Shown: positions 15,450 through 23,704 of the stretch, piece by piece
Layout: each line of letters begins with the position of its first letter
Position numbering within the stretch: the first letter of the stretch is position 1
Assembly: GCF_030150285.1 (NCBI RefSeq)
Contig: NZ_JASLGE010000011.1
Coordinates: 1 to 50,308, forward strand
Reading direction: 5' to 3'
Length of the DNA: 50,308 nt
DNA from: Pseudomonas sp.
GTDB taxonomy: Bacteria > Pseudomonadota > Gammaproteobacteria > Pseudomonadales > Pseudomonadaceae
Translations under genes and position numbers: made by a program
The notes under the pieces: generated by a model
Databases searched by the model: none
Told to the model about the DNA's origin: nothing
What the model saw: the letters and a program-made list of their open reading frames with translations, nothing else

Positions 15450-17051
15450 TTGTCTGAGCCACAGGTTATTTTCGTCGGCAGCGGTATCAACTCATTGGTG
15501 GGCGCTGCGCTTCTCGCGGTACGCGGCAAGCGCGTGCTGGTGCTGGAGCGCAATGACCGCCTCGGCGGCTGCATCCGTACCGAGCAACTGTTTGACGGTT
15601 ATCAGCACGAGGTGCTGTCGTCCTGGCACCCGCTGTTTGTAGGGAGCCCGGCCTATGCGCAACTCAAGCCCGCGCTGGAGCAGGCGGGGTTGCAAGTGTT
15701 GGCCAGTGAGTACTCGACGGGGCTGGTCTGGCCGGACGGCCAGGGCCTGGCGCTCAAGGCTGACCTGGCGGATACCGTACGCCGTCTCGACGCGCTGGAA
15801 CCGGGTGATGGCCAGGCGATTGCGCGCATGGCCAGCGACATGTTCGGTCGCGATGGGCCGCTGACCTTTGGTTTGCTGGGTAAAAACCCTTACGCCCTGG
15901 GCCTGATCAAGTTGCTCTTCAGCGAGTGGCGCAAGCGCGGGATCGACGGCCTGATGACCTTCACCGCCCAGGCGCTGGAAAGCTTTCGGCGCTGGTCTGA
16001 ACGCACGCTGCGTTCAGACACCACACGGGCGTTGATCGCACCCTGGGCCTTGCATTCAGGCCTGGGCCCGGACGATGCCAGCTCGGCGCTGATCGGCAAG
16101 TTGACGTTTGCTTCCGTGGTCAGCGGCGGCATGCCGGTGATCAAGGGCGGCGGTACACGCTTGGTGGAAGCCCTGGCAACAATCATCGAGCAACACGGCG
16201 GGCAACTGCTCACCGATGCCCATGTTGAGCGCGTGCTGGTCGAAGGGCAGGGCCGCAGCGCCCGCGCCACCGGCGTGCAATTGGCGGGCGGGCGGCGTTT
16301 GCTGGCGCAGGAAGCGGTGGTGTGCAACGTCACGCCGACGCAGTTGTATGGGGGGCTGCTCACGGACGTGCCGGCCCCTGTGCGTGAGCGGGCTGAGGGT
16401 TATCGCTATGGGCGTGGCGGCATGCAAATCCACTTTGCCCTCAATGCGCCGCCTGCCTGGCTGGATGAAGAACTGCTCAAGGTGCCGCTGGTGCATCTGA
16501 CCGAGAGCATGGAGCAGGTGTGCCTGTCCGTCACCGAGGCTAACAACGGGCTGCTGCCTTCACGGCCGACCCTTGCCATTGGCCAGCCGGTGGCGGTGGA
16601 TGCCTCCCGCGCTCCGGCGGGCGGGTGGATTCTGTGGATTCAATTGCAAGAGCTGCCTTCGACGCTGAAGGGCGATGCCGCCGGCACCATTGCCGTACCG
16701 GCAGATGGCCAATGGACGGCCGAAGTACGTGAAGCGTTTGCGGACCGAGTGCAAGCGCGTCTGGAGCGAGTCATGCCGGGTTTAGCCACGCGCATCGTGG
16801 GTCGCCGGGCGTACTCACCAGCGGACTTGCAAGCGCTCAACTGCAACCTGGTGGGCGGCGACCCGTACTCGGGCGTTTGTTCGCCGGACCAGTTCTTCTG
16901 GCTGCGCCCGTTTGCCAGTTCGGGGCGGGCCAAGGCCAACCGGACGCCGGTGAAAAATCTGTTCCATATCGGTGCCTCCACCCACCCGGGACCGGGATTG
17001 GGCGCGGGCTCTGGCACACTGGTCGCCGACGAAATAGCCCCGCCGCGATAG
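15450..17051 (+). CDS. Phytoene-desaturase-like NAD(P)/FAD-dependent oxidoreductase
   Basis: This protein of 533 residues has an N-terminal FAD motif (FVGSGINSLVGAALLAVRGKRVLVLERNDRLGGC) and a C-terminal FAD-closing motif (LFHIGASTHPGPGLGAGSGTLVADEI). It belongs to the amine-oxidase/phytoene-dehydrogenase superfamily. No carotenoid gene is nearby, so it more likely oxidises or isomerises a pathway intermediate together with the cyclase-family hydrolase, whose stop is 12 bases upstream. Translation starts at TTG (15450) with AGGAGG 8 bases before it. The exact reaction cannot be deduced. Confidence 0.82.
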   Translation: MSEPQVIFVGSGINSLVGAALLAVRGKRVLVLERNDRLGGCIRTEQLFDGYQHEVLSSWHPLFVGSPAYAQLKPALEQAGLQVLASEYSTGLVWPDGQGLALKADLADTVRRLDALEPGDGQAIARMASDMFGRDGPLTFGLLGKNPYALGLIKLLFSEWRKRGIDGLMTFTAQALESFRRWSERTLRSDTTRALIAPWALHSGLGPDDASSALIGKLTFASVVSGGMPVIKGGGTRLVEALATIIEQHGGQLLTDAHVERVLVEGQGRSARATGVQLAGGRRLLAQEAVVCNVTPTQLYGGLLTDVPAPVRERAEGYRYGRGGMQIHFALNAPPAWLDEELLKVPLVHLTESMEQVCLSVTEANNGLLPSRPTLAIGQPVAVDASRAPAGGWILWIQLQELPSTLKGDAAGTIAVPADGQWTAEVREAFADRVQARLERVMPGLATRIVGRRAYSPADLQALNCNLVGGDPYSGVCSPDQFFWLRPFASSGRAKANRTPVKNLFHIGASTHPGPGLGAGSGTLVADEIAPPR

Positions 17052-17100
17052 CGCCAGATCACAAGGTCGTGAGATCGCTCTTGCAGGTCGTACACCGGCC

Positions 17101-17166
17101 TGTAGGAGCGAGCTTGCTCGCGATCTTTTAAAGGTCAAAAGATCACGAGCAAGCTCGTTCCTACAG
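17101..17166. repeat. REP-type inverted repeat, copy 1
   Basis: A near-perfect inverted repeat contains GTAGGAGCGAGCTTGCTCGCGATC and its complement around a short AAAGG loop. This GAGCGAGCTTGCTCGCGATC core is the familiar Pseudomonas REP palindrome. It lies in the convergent gap between the FAD oxidoreductase and VOC genes and may act as a transcript end or 3' stabiliser. Confidence 0.85.
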
Positions 17167-17225
17167 GCCTTGCTGTGTTCGGCCAGCGTGGTTTAAAGGG
17201 GCCCTTTTAGATCAAAAACCAGCGC

Positions 17226-17290
17226 GTAGGAGCGAGCTTGCTCGCGATCTTTTAAAGGTCAAAAGATCACGAGCAAGCTCGTTCCTACAG
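17226..17290. repeat. REP-type inverted repeat, copy 2, identical to copy 1
   Basis: The 65 bases repeat copy 1 exactly, offset by 124 bases, and the flanks (CCTTGCTG..TT.G) are also related. This gives a two-unit tandem array. A third, degraded unit with TAGGAGC and TTGCTCGCGATC parts follows at about 17313-17352. A relative occurs at 46681. Confidence 0.85.
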
Positions 17291-17374
17291 ACCTTGCTGC
17301 GTTTGGTCCGGGCGTAGGAGCCGCCGTCGACGCTCGATTGCTCGCGATCTATTGATCTTTCAGCAGGGTTCCGG

Positions 17375-17872
17375 TCAGGCATTGGCCAGGTCCCACATTT
17401 TTACGTACGGGTGGGAGCAGAGTTCAATGATGGAGCCCCACGGGTCCTGGCAGTAGGCGATCTGATAGCCTTTTTCCGGGTTGATTGTCAGTACCCCGCT
17501 GCGGTCCTTGCCTCCCGCCGCCACGATAGTGGCCACTGCTCCGGCTACGTCAGGGGCGGTGAGGCCCATGTGGTTGTAGCCCCCTAACCAGAATTCAAAG
17601 GTGTTGTCCTTGGGGCGCGATGGCGTGGCTTCGAACTGGAACAGTTCCAGGCCGACATTGTCCGGGGTGGCCATGTGGGCGAAGCGAAAGTGCCCGTAGC
17701 CGGCACCATAAATCGCTTGGGCGGCTTGGCCCAGCGGGTGACCCTGTTCGCTGACTTCCAGCGGCCCGGCCAACAGGCGAAAACCCAGTGTGGTGACATA
17801 CCAGGCGATGGCGGCATCCAGGTCGGGAACCGTCAGCCCTATGTGTGGGGCGGTGAAGTGCTGTGTGGCCAA
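17375..17872 (-). CDS. VOC family protein (extradiol dioxygenase/glyoxalase fold)
   Basis: This 165-residue protein has two VOC modules, starting APHIGLTVPDLDAAIAWYVTTLGFRLL and, after the linker, YNHMGLTAPDVAGAVATIVAAGG, and ends with AYCQDPWGSIIELCSH. Histidines at the first and second module starts plus the glutamate of IIEL are likely metal ligands. The open frame extends farther upstream through the AraC gene, but a TTG at 17872 with GGAGG 7 bases before it sets the start. It lies 25 bases after the AraC/XylS gene on the same strand and so is probably co-transcribed with it. The reaction is unknown. Confidence 0.78.
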   Translation of the reverse strand: MATQHFTAPHIGLTVPDLDAAIAWYVTTLGFRLLAGPLEVSEQGHPLGQAAQAIYGAGYGHFRFAHMATPDNVGLELFQFEATPSRPKDNTFEFWLGGYNHMGLTAPDVAGAVATIVAAGGKDRSGVLTINPEKGYQIAYCQDPWGSIIELCSHPYVKMWDLANA

Positions 17873-17897
17873 AGTGGATCCTCCGGTGAGGTTGTGG

Positions 17898-18926
17898 TTA
17901 GTGGCGGCGCAAGGTCTGGCTTGGCATTTCGCCATAGCGCAGTTTGTAGTCATTACTGAACCGGCCCATGTGCGTGAACCCCCAGCGCAAGGCCACGCCG
18001 GCGATGTTGGTGGCTTCGCCGCTAACCAGCTCGGCGTGCACATGTTCCATGCGCAGGTCGCGCAGGTAGTGCATGGGGCTGACGCCCAGGAAATCCTTGA
18101 AGCCGGTGTACAGGCTGCGCAGGCTGACCCCGGCGGCCAGCGCCAGTTGTTCGGCGGTAATCGGTTCATGGGCGTGCGATTGCAGGTAGTCCTGCGCGCG
18201 GCGCACATGGCGCGGCAGGATGGTGTTGCGTCGCGCCGGGGCGGTGTCGCTGTAGTTGTGTTTATGGGTCATCAGTAGGGTCGAAGCGGCCAGTTGCTCA
18301 ATGTGTGACATGACCAGTTTGTGCTGCCCCAGAAGCGGGTAATGGTTCGCACAATCCAGCAAGTAGGAAAGCAAGCATCGCCACGGGGCGGATTCTTGCC
18401 AGCGAAAGCCCAGTTCGAAGCGCAAGGGTTGCTCCAGCGGGTGGCCCAGATGCCCCACCAGCGTGCGTTCAACCAGTGAGCGCGAGATGCGTAACATGAT
18501 TTGGTCACTGTCGCCGTTCCAGTGCATGTTGGCGCTGTCGCCCGGGCTCAGCACCGAGGCCAGTTCCAGCGATGAGTCGATGCGTTGGCGGCCACTCTCG
18601 ATCGTGGCCGTGCCGTGCAGGGGCATCTGCACCAGGAAGCAATTCTCCAGCGCGCCGCGTTCGATCTGCACGCTCGCGCCATAGCGCAGGCGGCTCAACG
18701 AGATATCGCCCAGGTTCAGGTAATGCATGCGTGCGTCCAGACGCTCAGCGCTATGGGTCTGCTTGAGGTGATGGTTGGCGATCACCTGGCCCACCATCGA
18801 CCTCACCTGGTCCAGGTCGCTGGACGCAAATAACAGGCGCTCCGGCTCGCACAGGACGCGCTCGGTAGAAAAGTGTGCAGCCTGCCCGCGCATGGGCGAA
18901 TAGGCTGAGGTCTGACTGTTCTGCAC
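17898..18926 (-). CDS. AraC/XylS-family transcriptional regulator, divergent to the IorA-like gene
   Basis: This 342-residue protein has an AraC_binding_2-like sensor region (about 40-220) and a C-terminal DNA-binding region (about 237-340; ITAEQLALAAGVSLRSLYTGFKDFLG and IAGVALRWGFTHMGRFSNDYKLRYGE). It is XylS/BenR-like in architecture, so an aromatic acid or its oxo-derivative is a sensible inducer. It starts with GTG at 18926 behind GAGGGG. Facing the catabolic run at 19424 across 497 bases, it is the prime candidate activator of that run. Confidence 0.86.
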   Translation of the reverse strand: MQNSQTSAYSPMRGQAAHFSTERVLCEPERLLFASSDLDQVRSMVGQVIANHHLKQTHSAERLDARMHYLNLGDISLSRLRYGASVQIERGALENCFLVQMPLHGTATIESGRQRIDSSLELASVLSPGDSANMHWNGDSDQIMLRISRSLVERTLVGHLGHPLEQPLRFELGFRWQESAPWRCLLSYLLDCANHYPLLGQHKLVMSHIEQLAASTLLMTHKHNYSDTAPARRNTILPRHVRRAQDYLQSHAHEPITAEQLALAAGVSLRSLYTGFKDFLGVSPMHYLRDLRMEHVHAELVSGEATNIAGVALRWGFTHMGRFSNDYKLRYGEMPSQTLRRH

Positions 18927-19423
18927 GGTTGCTACCCCTCACGGAGTTCGGCTGCTTGGCAGCCTGATTATTGTTATTGGATGCCGCCTCATCAGGTGTG
19001 CTCGCCCAAGGTGCGCGTGCGCTGTGAGGGTGCGCTTTTTTTATATGAATATTCATATTTTCATGCGCTATAAATATATTTCTCACGGTTTGAAGGAAAT
19101 TGCAACGCATGACCGGTACGGTCGATGGGCGGCGCGAGGCGGTGCCCGCCAAATGCCCCCACAAAACGGCGGATTAAGTACGAATTGGTAATAATCAGTA
19201 CGCGTGATCGCGCTCTGAAAGCGGCTTCACGCCGCTAATATCGAGACTTTTCAGCGCCTTGAAGGCTCTGTTTCGGTGGTTCTTTATCCTTCTGCTGCGA
19301 GTGGTATCCGAATCATGCGACAAGATTGTTTGCATGATTATTCATGCGTTGACGTCTCGTCATTTCCCTATGAAGGTAAGCGCCATAAGAAATTTTGTTT
19401 AACCGAGCTGAGAGATAACCGAC
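18927..19423. promoter_or_regulatory. Long divergent regulatory region with two matching palindromes
   Basis: No gene is supported in these 497 bases. A perfect 16-base palindrome ATATGAATATTCATAT occupies 19043-19058, and a second palindrome GCATGATTATTCATGC occupies 19332-19347. Their cores differ in one base (ATGAATATTCAT versus ATGATTATTCAT). The first lies about 117-132 bases upstream of the AraC/XylS gene and the second about 77-92 bases upstream of the IorA-like gene. They are candidate operators for the XylS/AraC-type or the MarR-type regulator of the cluster. The 19040-19080 stretch is strikingly AT-rich. Confidence 0.55.
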
Positions 19424-21613
19424 ATGGCCGAGCGATCCTTTGTCCAGGAAGTGAAGAAGTTACGTGCTGGGGCCGGAGAGGTTTTTAACGGCGAGGGGAT
19501 CCTGGCGGTAACCAAGGCGTTGCTGGAATCGGGCGTGGCGTATGTGGGGGGTTACCAGGGTTCACCCATTTCCCATTTGATGGATGTGCTGTCGGACGCT
19601 CAGGATATTTTGGGCGAGTACGGCATTCGTTTCGAAAACAGTGCGAGTGAAGCGACGGCGGCGGCGATGTTGGCAGCCTCGGTGAACTACCCGCTGCGCG
19701 GCGCAATTACGTTCAAGGCCACGGTAGGTACCAACGTGGCCTCTGATGCACTGGCTAACCTCGCGTCGGGCGGGGTAACCGGTGGCGCACTGATTATCGT
19801 CGGTGAAGACTACGGCGAAGGTTCTTCGATCATGCAAGAGCGCAGCCATGCGTTCGCCATGAAATCGCAAATGTGGTTGCTGGATCCGCGCCCCAACCTG
19901 CCGTGCATCGTGCAAGCGGTGAAGGACGGTTTTGACCTGTCCGAAGCCAGCAACACGCCGGTCATGTTGCAGATGCGGATTCGCTCCTGCCACCTGCATG
20001 GCCAGTTCGTAACGGCGGATAACGTGCCGCCGGCGTTCACGGTCAAGGATGCGATGGAGAACCCGGCCCGTGACATTGACCGTATCGTTTTGCCGCCTGC
20101 GAGCTTTCTGCACGAGCGCGAAAAGATCCAGCAGCGTTGGCCAGCCGCCATCCGTTTTATTCAAGACCGTCAACTCAACGAGTTCTTCTCGGAAGGCGAG
20201 GCCGACGTCGGCATCGCCTTGCAGGGCGGCAACTACAACACGCTGATCCGGGCGTTGCAGAAGCTCGGCTTGTGCGATGTGTATGGCACGTCAAAAATCC
20301 CGCTGTATGTGATGAACGTGGCGTACCCGTTGATCGACGAAGAGTACGCACGCTTTTGCAAAGACAAACGCGCCATCCTGGTGCTGGAGGAAGGGCAACC
20401 CAACTTCGTCGAGCAGAACGTGTCGACCATCCTGCGCCAATTGGGGCTGGACACCGCGTTGCATGGCAAGGATGTGCTGCCGTTGGCGGGCGACTACAAC
20501 ACCGCGACCGTGCTCGGTGGCGTGCGCAAGTTCCTGGAGCGCTACGGCGTGGTCGAGGCCAAGGTCGTACCGGTGGTTGACCCGCTGTCCCTGGGCATTC
20601 CGGTGGTGATGTTGCCGGTGGACGCGCCGGCCCTCAAACCGCTGGAACAGATCGTGCACCCCCGGCCACCAGGGTTGTGCACCGGCTGCCCTGAGCGGCC
20701 GATCTTCACCGCGATCAAACTGGTGGAGCGCGAGTTGGGCAAGCATCACATCAGCGCCGATATTGGCTGCCACCTGTTTTCGATTCTGCCGCCGTTCAAC
20801 CTCGGCAGCACCACCATGGGCTACGGCCTGGGCAGCGCCAGTGCGGCGGCCTTTACCGTGGCACCCGGCAGTGCCCCGGCCAGCAAACGCGCCATTTCGC
20901 TGATGGGCGACGGCGGGTTCTGGCATAACGGTTTGACCAGCGGCATCGCCAACGGAGTGTTCAACCGCAGCGATAACCTGACCATCATCATCGACAACAA
21001 CTATGCCTCGGCCACGGGCGGCCAGGACCTGCTGTCGTCTCGTGCGGTGAATGCCACGCGCAGCACCGGCCATGAGATCGAACAGGCCGTCAAAGGCGTG
21101 GGGGTTGAATGGGTGCGCACCATCAAGCGCACCTATGACCTCAAGGCCATGGTCTCGACCCTGCGCGAAGCCCTGACCACCCAGGAAACCGGGCCCAAGG
21201 TGCTGATCGCGCAAAGTGAATGCATGCTCAACCTGCAGCGCCGCGAGAAGAAAGTGGTGCGCAAGGCCCTCAGTGATGGCAAGCGCGTGGTGCGCGAGCG
21301 TTTCGGCATCGACCCGGACACCTGCACCGGCGACCACTCGTGCATTCGCTTGTCGGGCTGCCCGTCGCTGTCGATTCGCGACAACCCCGACCCTTTGCGC
21401 CAGGACCCGGTGGCGATGGTCATGGACAGCTGCGTGGGCTGCGGCACCTGCGGCGAAGTCGCCCACGCCGCGGTGCTGTGCCCGTCCTTTTACCGCGCCA
21501 ATATCGTCAGCAACCCGACCCGTTGGGACACGTTCAGCAAGCGCGTGCACTCGGCCGTTATCGGCTGGCTGCAGGCGGGCGATGCCCGTCGTCGTGCGCG
21601 GTATGCGTTTTGA
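19424..21613 (+). CDS. Indolepyruvate ferredoxin oxidoreductase alpha-like subunit (IorA type)
   Basis: This 729-residue thiamine-diphosphate enzyme subunit has an N-terminal pyrimidine-binding domain (GYQGSPISHLMDVL, residues about 46-59) and a C-terminal pyrophosphate domain with GDGGFWHNG near 494 ending in IIDNNYASATGG. Near the C-terminus is a cysteine-rich part, C-x5-C-x5-C then CVGCGTC-x9-C. IorA-type enzymes decarboxylate aryl 2-oxoacids oxidatively and conserve the acyl group as a CoA thioester. The first cluster motif is not the standard CxxCxxC, suggesting only one clear [4Fe-4S] site. With the thioesterase and aryl-CoA hydroxylase downstream, its product here is probably an aromatic acyl-CoA, perhaps anthraniloyl-CoA from isatinate. 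Substrate assignment is inference. Confidence 0.85.
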   Translation: MAERSFVQEVKKLRAGAGEVFNGEGILAVTKALLESGVAYVGGYQGSPISHLMDVLSDAQDILGEYGIRFENSASEATAAAMLAASVNYPLRGAITFKATVGTNVASDALANLASGGVTGGALIIVGEDYGEGSSIMQERSHAFAMKSQMWLLDPRPNLPCIVQAVKDGFDLSEASNTPVMLQMRIRSCHLHGQFVTADNVPPAFTVKDAMENPARDIDRIVLPPASFLHEREKIQQRWPAAIRFIQDRQLNEFFSEGEADVGIALQGGNYNTLIRALQKLGLCDVYGTSKIPLYVMNVAYPLIDEEYARFCKDKRAILVLEEGQPNFVEQNVSTILRQLGLDTALHGKDVLPLAGDYNTATVLGGVRKFLERYGVVEAKVVPVVDPLSLGIPVVMLPVDAPALKPLEQIVHPRPPGLCTGCPERPIFTAIKLVERELGKHHISADIGCHLFSILPPFNLGSTTMGYGLGSASAAAFTVAPGSAPASKRAISLMGDGGFWHNGLTSGIANGVFNRSDNLTIIIDNNYASATGGQDLLSSRAVNATRSTGHEIEQAVKGVGVEWVRTIKRTYDLKAMVSTLREALTTQETGPKVLIAQSECMLNLQRREKKVVRKALSDGKRVVRERFGIDPDTCTGDHSCIRLSGCPSLSIRDNPDPLRQDPVAMVMDSCVGCGTCGEVAHAAVLCPSFYRANIVSNPTRWDTFSKRVHSAVIGWLQAGDARRRARYAF

Positions 21614-21730
21614 GGATGCCGCCGATGTCAGCCACCACAAGCCCCGGATGTTCCGGGGCGTTATCCCGCCTTTTTCACCGTGCGCCCGGCTTTGATGGCC
21701 GAGGCTTGCGCGCTGCTTCGGAGTGTTTTC

Positions 21731-23242
21731 ATGTCCAGTGAACCTATCAAAATTGCCATTCTCGCGATGGGCGGCGAAGGCGGCGGGGTACTGGCCGACT
21801 GGATCGTCAACCTGGGGGAACACAACGGCTACTTCGCGCAGACCACCTCTGTGCCTGGCGTGGCCCAGCGCACCGGGGCCACCATTTATTACGTGGAGCT
21901 GTTTCCCGGAGCTGATGTGCCCAACGCCCGCGTACCGGTGTTGTCGCAGGTGCCGTTGCCCGGTGACGTGGACATCGTGCTGGCCTCCGAACTGATGGAA
22001 GGCGGGCGGGCGGTGCAGCGCGGTTTCGTGACCGCGGACCGCACCACGCTGGTGACGTCGACGCACCGGGTGTATTCGATTGCCGAAAAATCGGCCATGG
22101 GCGATGGCCGTGTTGACAGCGAAGCGCTGCTGCAGCAAGCCCGTCACGCCGCCAAAACGTTTATCAGTTTCGACATGGAAAAAGCCGCCGAGCAAACCGG
22201 CAGCGTGATCAGTGCCGTGTTGTTTGGCGCACTCAGCGGCACCGGTGTGCTGCCGTTCAACCGCACTCAGTTTCAGGAAACCATCGAGCGTGGCGGCGTA
22301 GGGGTCAAACCCAGCCTCAAGGCGTTTGAACTTGGCTATGTCACCACCCGTGAAACCCAGGACGGCAGCCGCGCCCCTGGCACCCCGGCGGCGAGCAAGG
22401 CCGTGCTGGCGCAGCCGCGCGACCCGGTCGTAGCCGGGCTGGTCAAGCGGGCGCAGGGTTTTGCGGCCAGTGCGGTAGACATTGTGGTTGAGGGTGTGCG
22501 GCGGCTGATCGACTACCAGGACCCGGACTACGCACGCCTGTACCTGGACCGCCTCGACGCGCTGGTTAAAACCCCCGGCGGCAACGACCTCGAACTGCTG
22601 CGCGAGACCGCGCGCTACCTGGCGTTGTGGATGTCTTATGAGGACACCATTCGCGTGGCGGACCTCAAGACCCGCAGCAGCCGTTTCGAACGTGTGCGCG
22701 ACGAAGTGCGTTCACGGGACGACCAGGTGCTGGACATCGAAGAGTACATGCACCCGCGCATCGAAGAGATTTGCGAAACCCTGCCCGTGGGGCTGGGCCG
22801 CTGGCTGGCCAAGCCGAACTGGGCACACCGCCTGGTGGCCCGTGGCACGCAACAGGGGCGCACTATCAGAACCAGCGGCCTGGGCGGCTTTTTGCTGCTT
22901 TACGGCTTGTCGCGCTGGCGCCGCTGGCGCCGGGTGACGCTGCGTTACAGCCTGGAAAATGCCCGCATCGAAGCCTGGCTCAAACGCTTGCACACCCTCG
23001 CGGCGATCGACCCGGCACTGGCCCTCGAAGCGGCCCAGTGCCAGCGCCTGGTCAAGGGGTACAGCGACACCCACGCACGCGGCCTGAAGAATTACGAAAC
23101 GTTGATGGCGGTGGTGGACAAGCACCTGCGGCTGATGGCCCCGGCCACATTGCGCGAACTGCGTGACGCGGCGCTGGCCGATGAACACGGCCACAAGCTG
23201 CACGAATGCTTGCAACGCCACGCCTTACCCCTGGAAGGATAA
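21731..23242 (+). CDS. Indolepyruvate oxidoreductase beta-like subunit with C-terminal extension (IorB type)
   Basis: This protein of 503 residues starts with the gamma/beta domain of 2-oxoacid oxidoreductases (about 1-190; GGEGGGVLADWIVNLGEHNGY and SVPGVAQRTGATIYYVEL). It continues with about 300 residues of the helical DUF6537-like extension found in long IorB proteins. It must work with the IorA-like protein encoded just before it. A CGGAG site lies 8 bases before the ATG at 21731; the frame opens earlier, at 21680, without a better start. Unlike the fused IorA-IorB proteins of many aerobic bacteria, the two subunits are separate genes here, 117 bases apart. Confidence 0.83.
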   Translation: MSSEPIKIAILAMGGEGGGVLADWIVNLGEHNGYFAQTTSVPGVAQRTGATIYYVELFPGADVPNARVPVLSQVPLPGDVDIVLASELMEGGRAVQRGFVTADRTTLVTSTHRVYSIAEKSAMGDGRVDSEALLQQARHAAKTFISFDMEKAAEQTGSVISAVLFGALSGTGVLPFNRTQFQETIERGGVGVKPSLKAFELGYVTTRETQDGSRAPGTPAASKAVLAQPRDPVVAGLVKRAQGFAASAVDIVVEGVRRLIDYQDPDYARLYLDRLDALVKTPGGNDLELLRETARYLALWMSYEDTIRVADLKTRSSRFERVRDEVRSRDDQVLDIEEYMHPRIEEICETLPVGLGRWLAKPNWAHRLVARGTQQGRTIRTSGLGGFLLLYGLSRWRRWRRVTLRYSLENARIEAWLKRLHTLAAIDPALALEAAQCQRLVKGYSDTHARGLKNYETLMAVVDKHLRLMAPATLRELRDAALADEHGHKLHECLQRHALPLEG

Positions 23243-23248
23243 CTGCCC

Positions 23249-23704
23249 ATGAATCCGCGCACGTTTAGCCGTGAACACCGTATCCGTTTCGCTGAGTGCG
23301 ACCCGGCGGGCATCGTGTTCTACCCGCAGTACTTTGTGATGTTCAACAACCTGCTGGAAGCCTGGATCGACGAGCTTCTGCCAGAGGTGGGGTTCGCCGG
23401 TTACATCGGCACGCTGCAGTTTGGGCTGCCGACCGTACGCCTTGAAGCCGACTTTCGGGCGGTCAGCCGCATGGGCGACGCCGTGGTGCTGAGCCTGGAA
23501 GTGGCCCGTCTGGGCGGCAAGTCGCTGACCCTGGCGCTGACCTGCACCGACCTTAAGGGTGAGGTGCGGATGAGCGTTACCCAAGTGCTGGTCACGACCT
23601 CGCTGGTCAGCCACCAGGCCATTGAAATACCGAGCGTGCTGCGTGAGGCGCTGACGACTTCCCCCTCCCTTGATAAAGACAACAACGAAAGGAGCGCACT
23701 GTGA
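23249..23704 (+). CDS. 4-hydroxybenzoyl-CoA-thioesterase-family acyl-CoA thioesterase
   Basis: This 151-residue hot-dog-fold protein has the family active-site motif ECDPAGIVFYPQYF. The aspartate at residue 18 corresponds to the catalytic Asp of Pseudomonas 4-hydroxybenzoyl-CoA thioesterase. It hydrolyses aromatic acyl-CoAs to free acids. Its stop overlaps the GTG start of the aryl-CoA hydroxylase gene, so both are translated together. That coupling supports removal of CoA after ring hydroxylation, giving gentisate or 5-hydroxyanthranilate for the ring-cleaving cupin downstream. Confidence 0.85.
   Translation: MNPRTFSREHRIRFAECDPAGIVFYPQYFVMFNNLLEAWIDELLPEVGFAGYIGTLQFGLPTVRLEADFRAVSRMGDAVVLSLEVARLGGKSLTLALTCTDLKGEVRMSVTQVLVTTSLVSHQAIEIPSVLREALTTSPSLDKDNNERSAL

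Noticed and set aside
15450..17051. Carotenoid biosynthesis from the phytoene-desaturase-like protein
   Set aside because: No phytoene synthase, cyclase (CrtY) or GGPP synthase gene is nearby and the neighbours are catabolic.
17101..17290. CRISPR array from the repeated units
   Set aside because: There are only two full units, each itself a long palindrome of the Pseudomonas REP type, with related spacers and no cas genes.
17873..18208. N-terminal extension of the VOC frame through the AraC/XylS gene
   Set aside because: The extension is out of frame with the regulator, low in complexity and lacks VOC sequence; a TTG with GGAGG in front at 17872 explains the start.
20291..22195. A 634-codon minus-strand frame
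   Set aside because: It lies antisense to the IorA-like and IorB-like genes and its product is a His/Gly/Arg-rich sequence typical of a shadow frame in GC-rich DNA.
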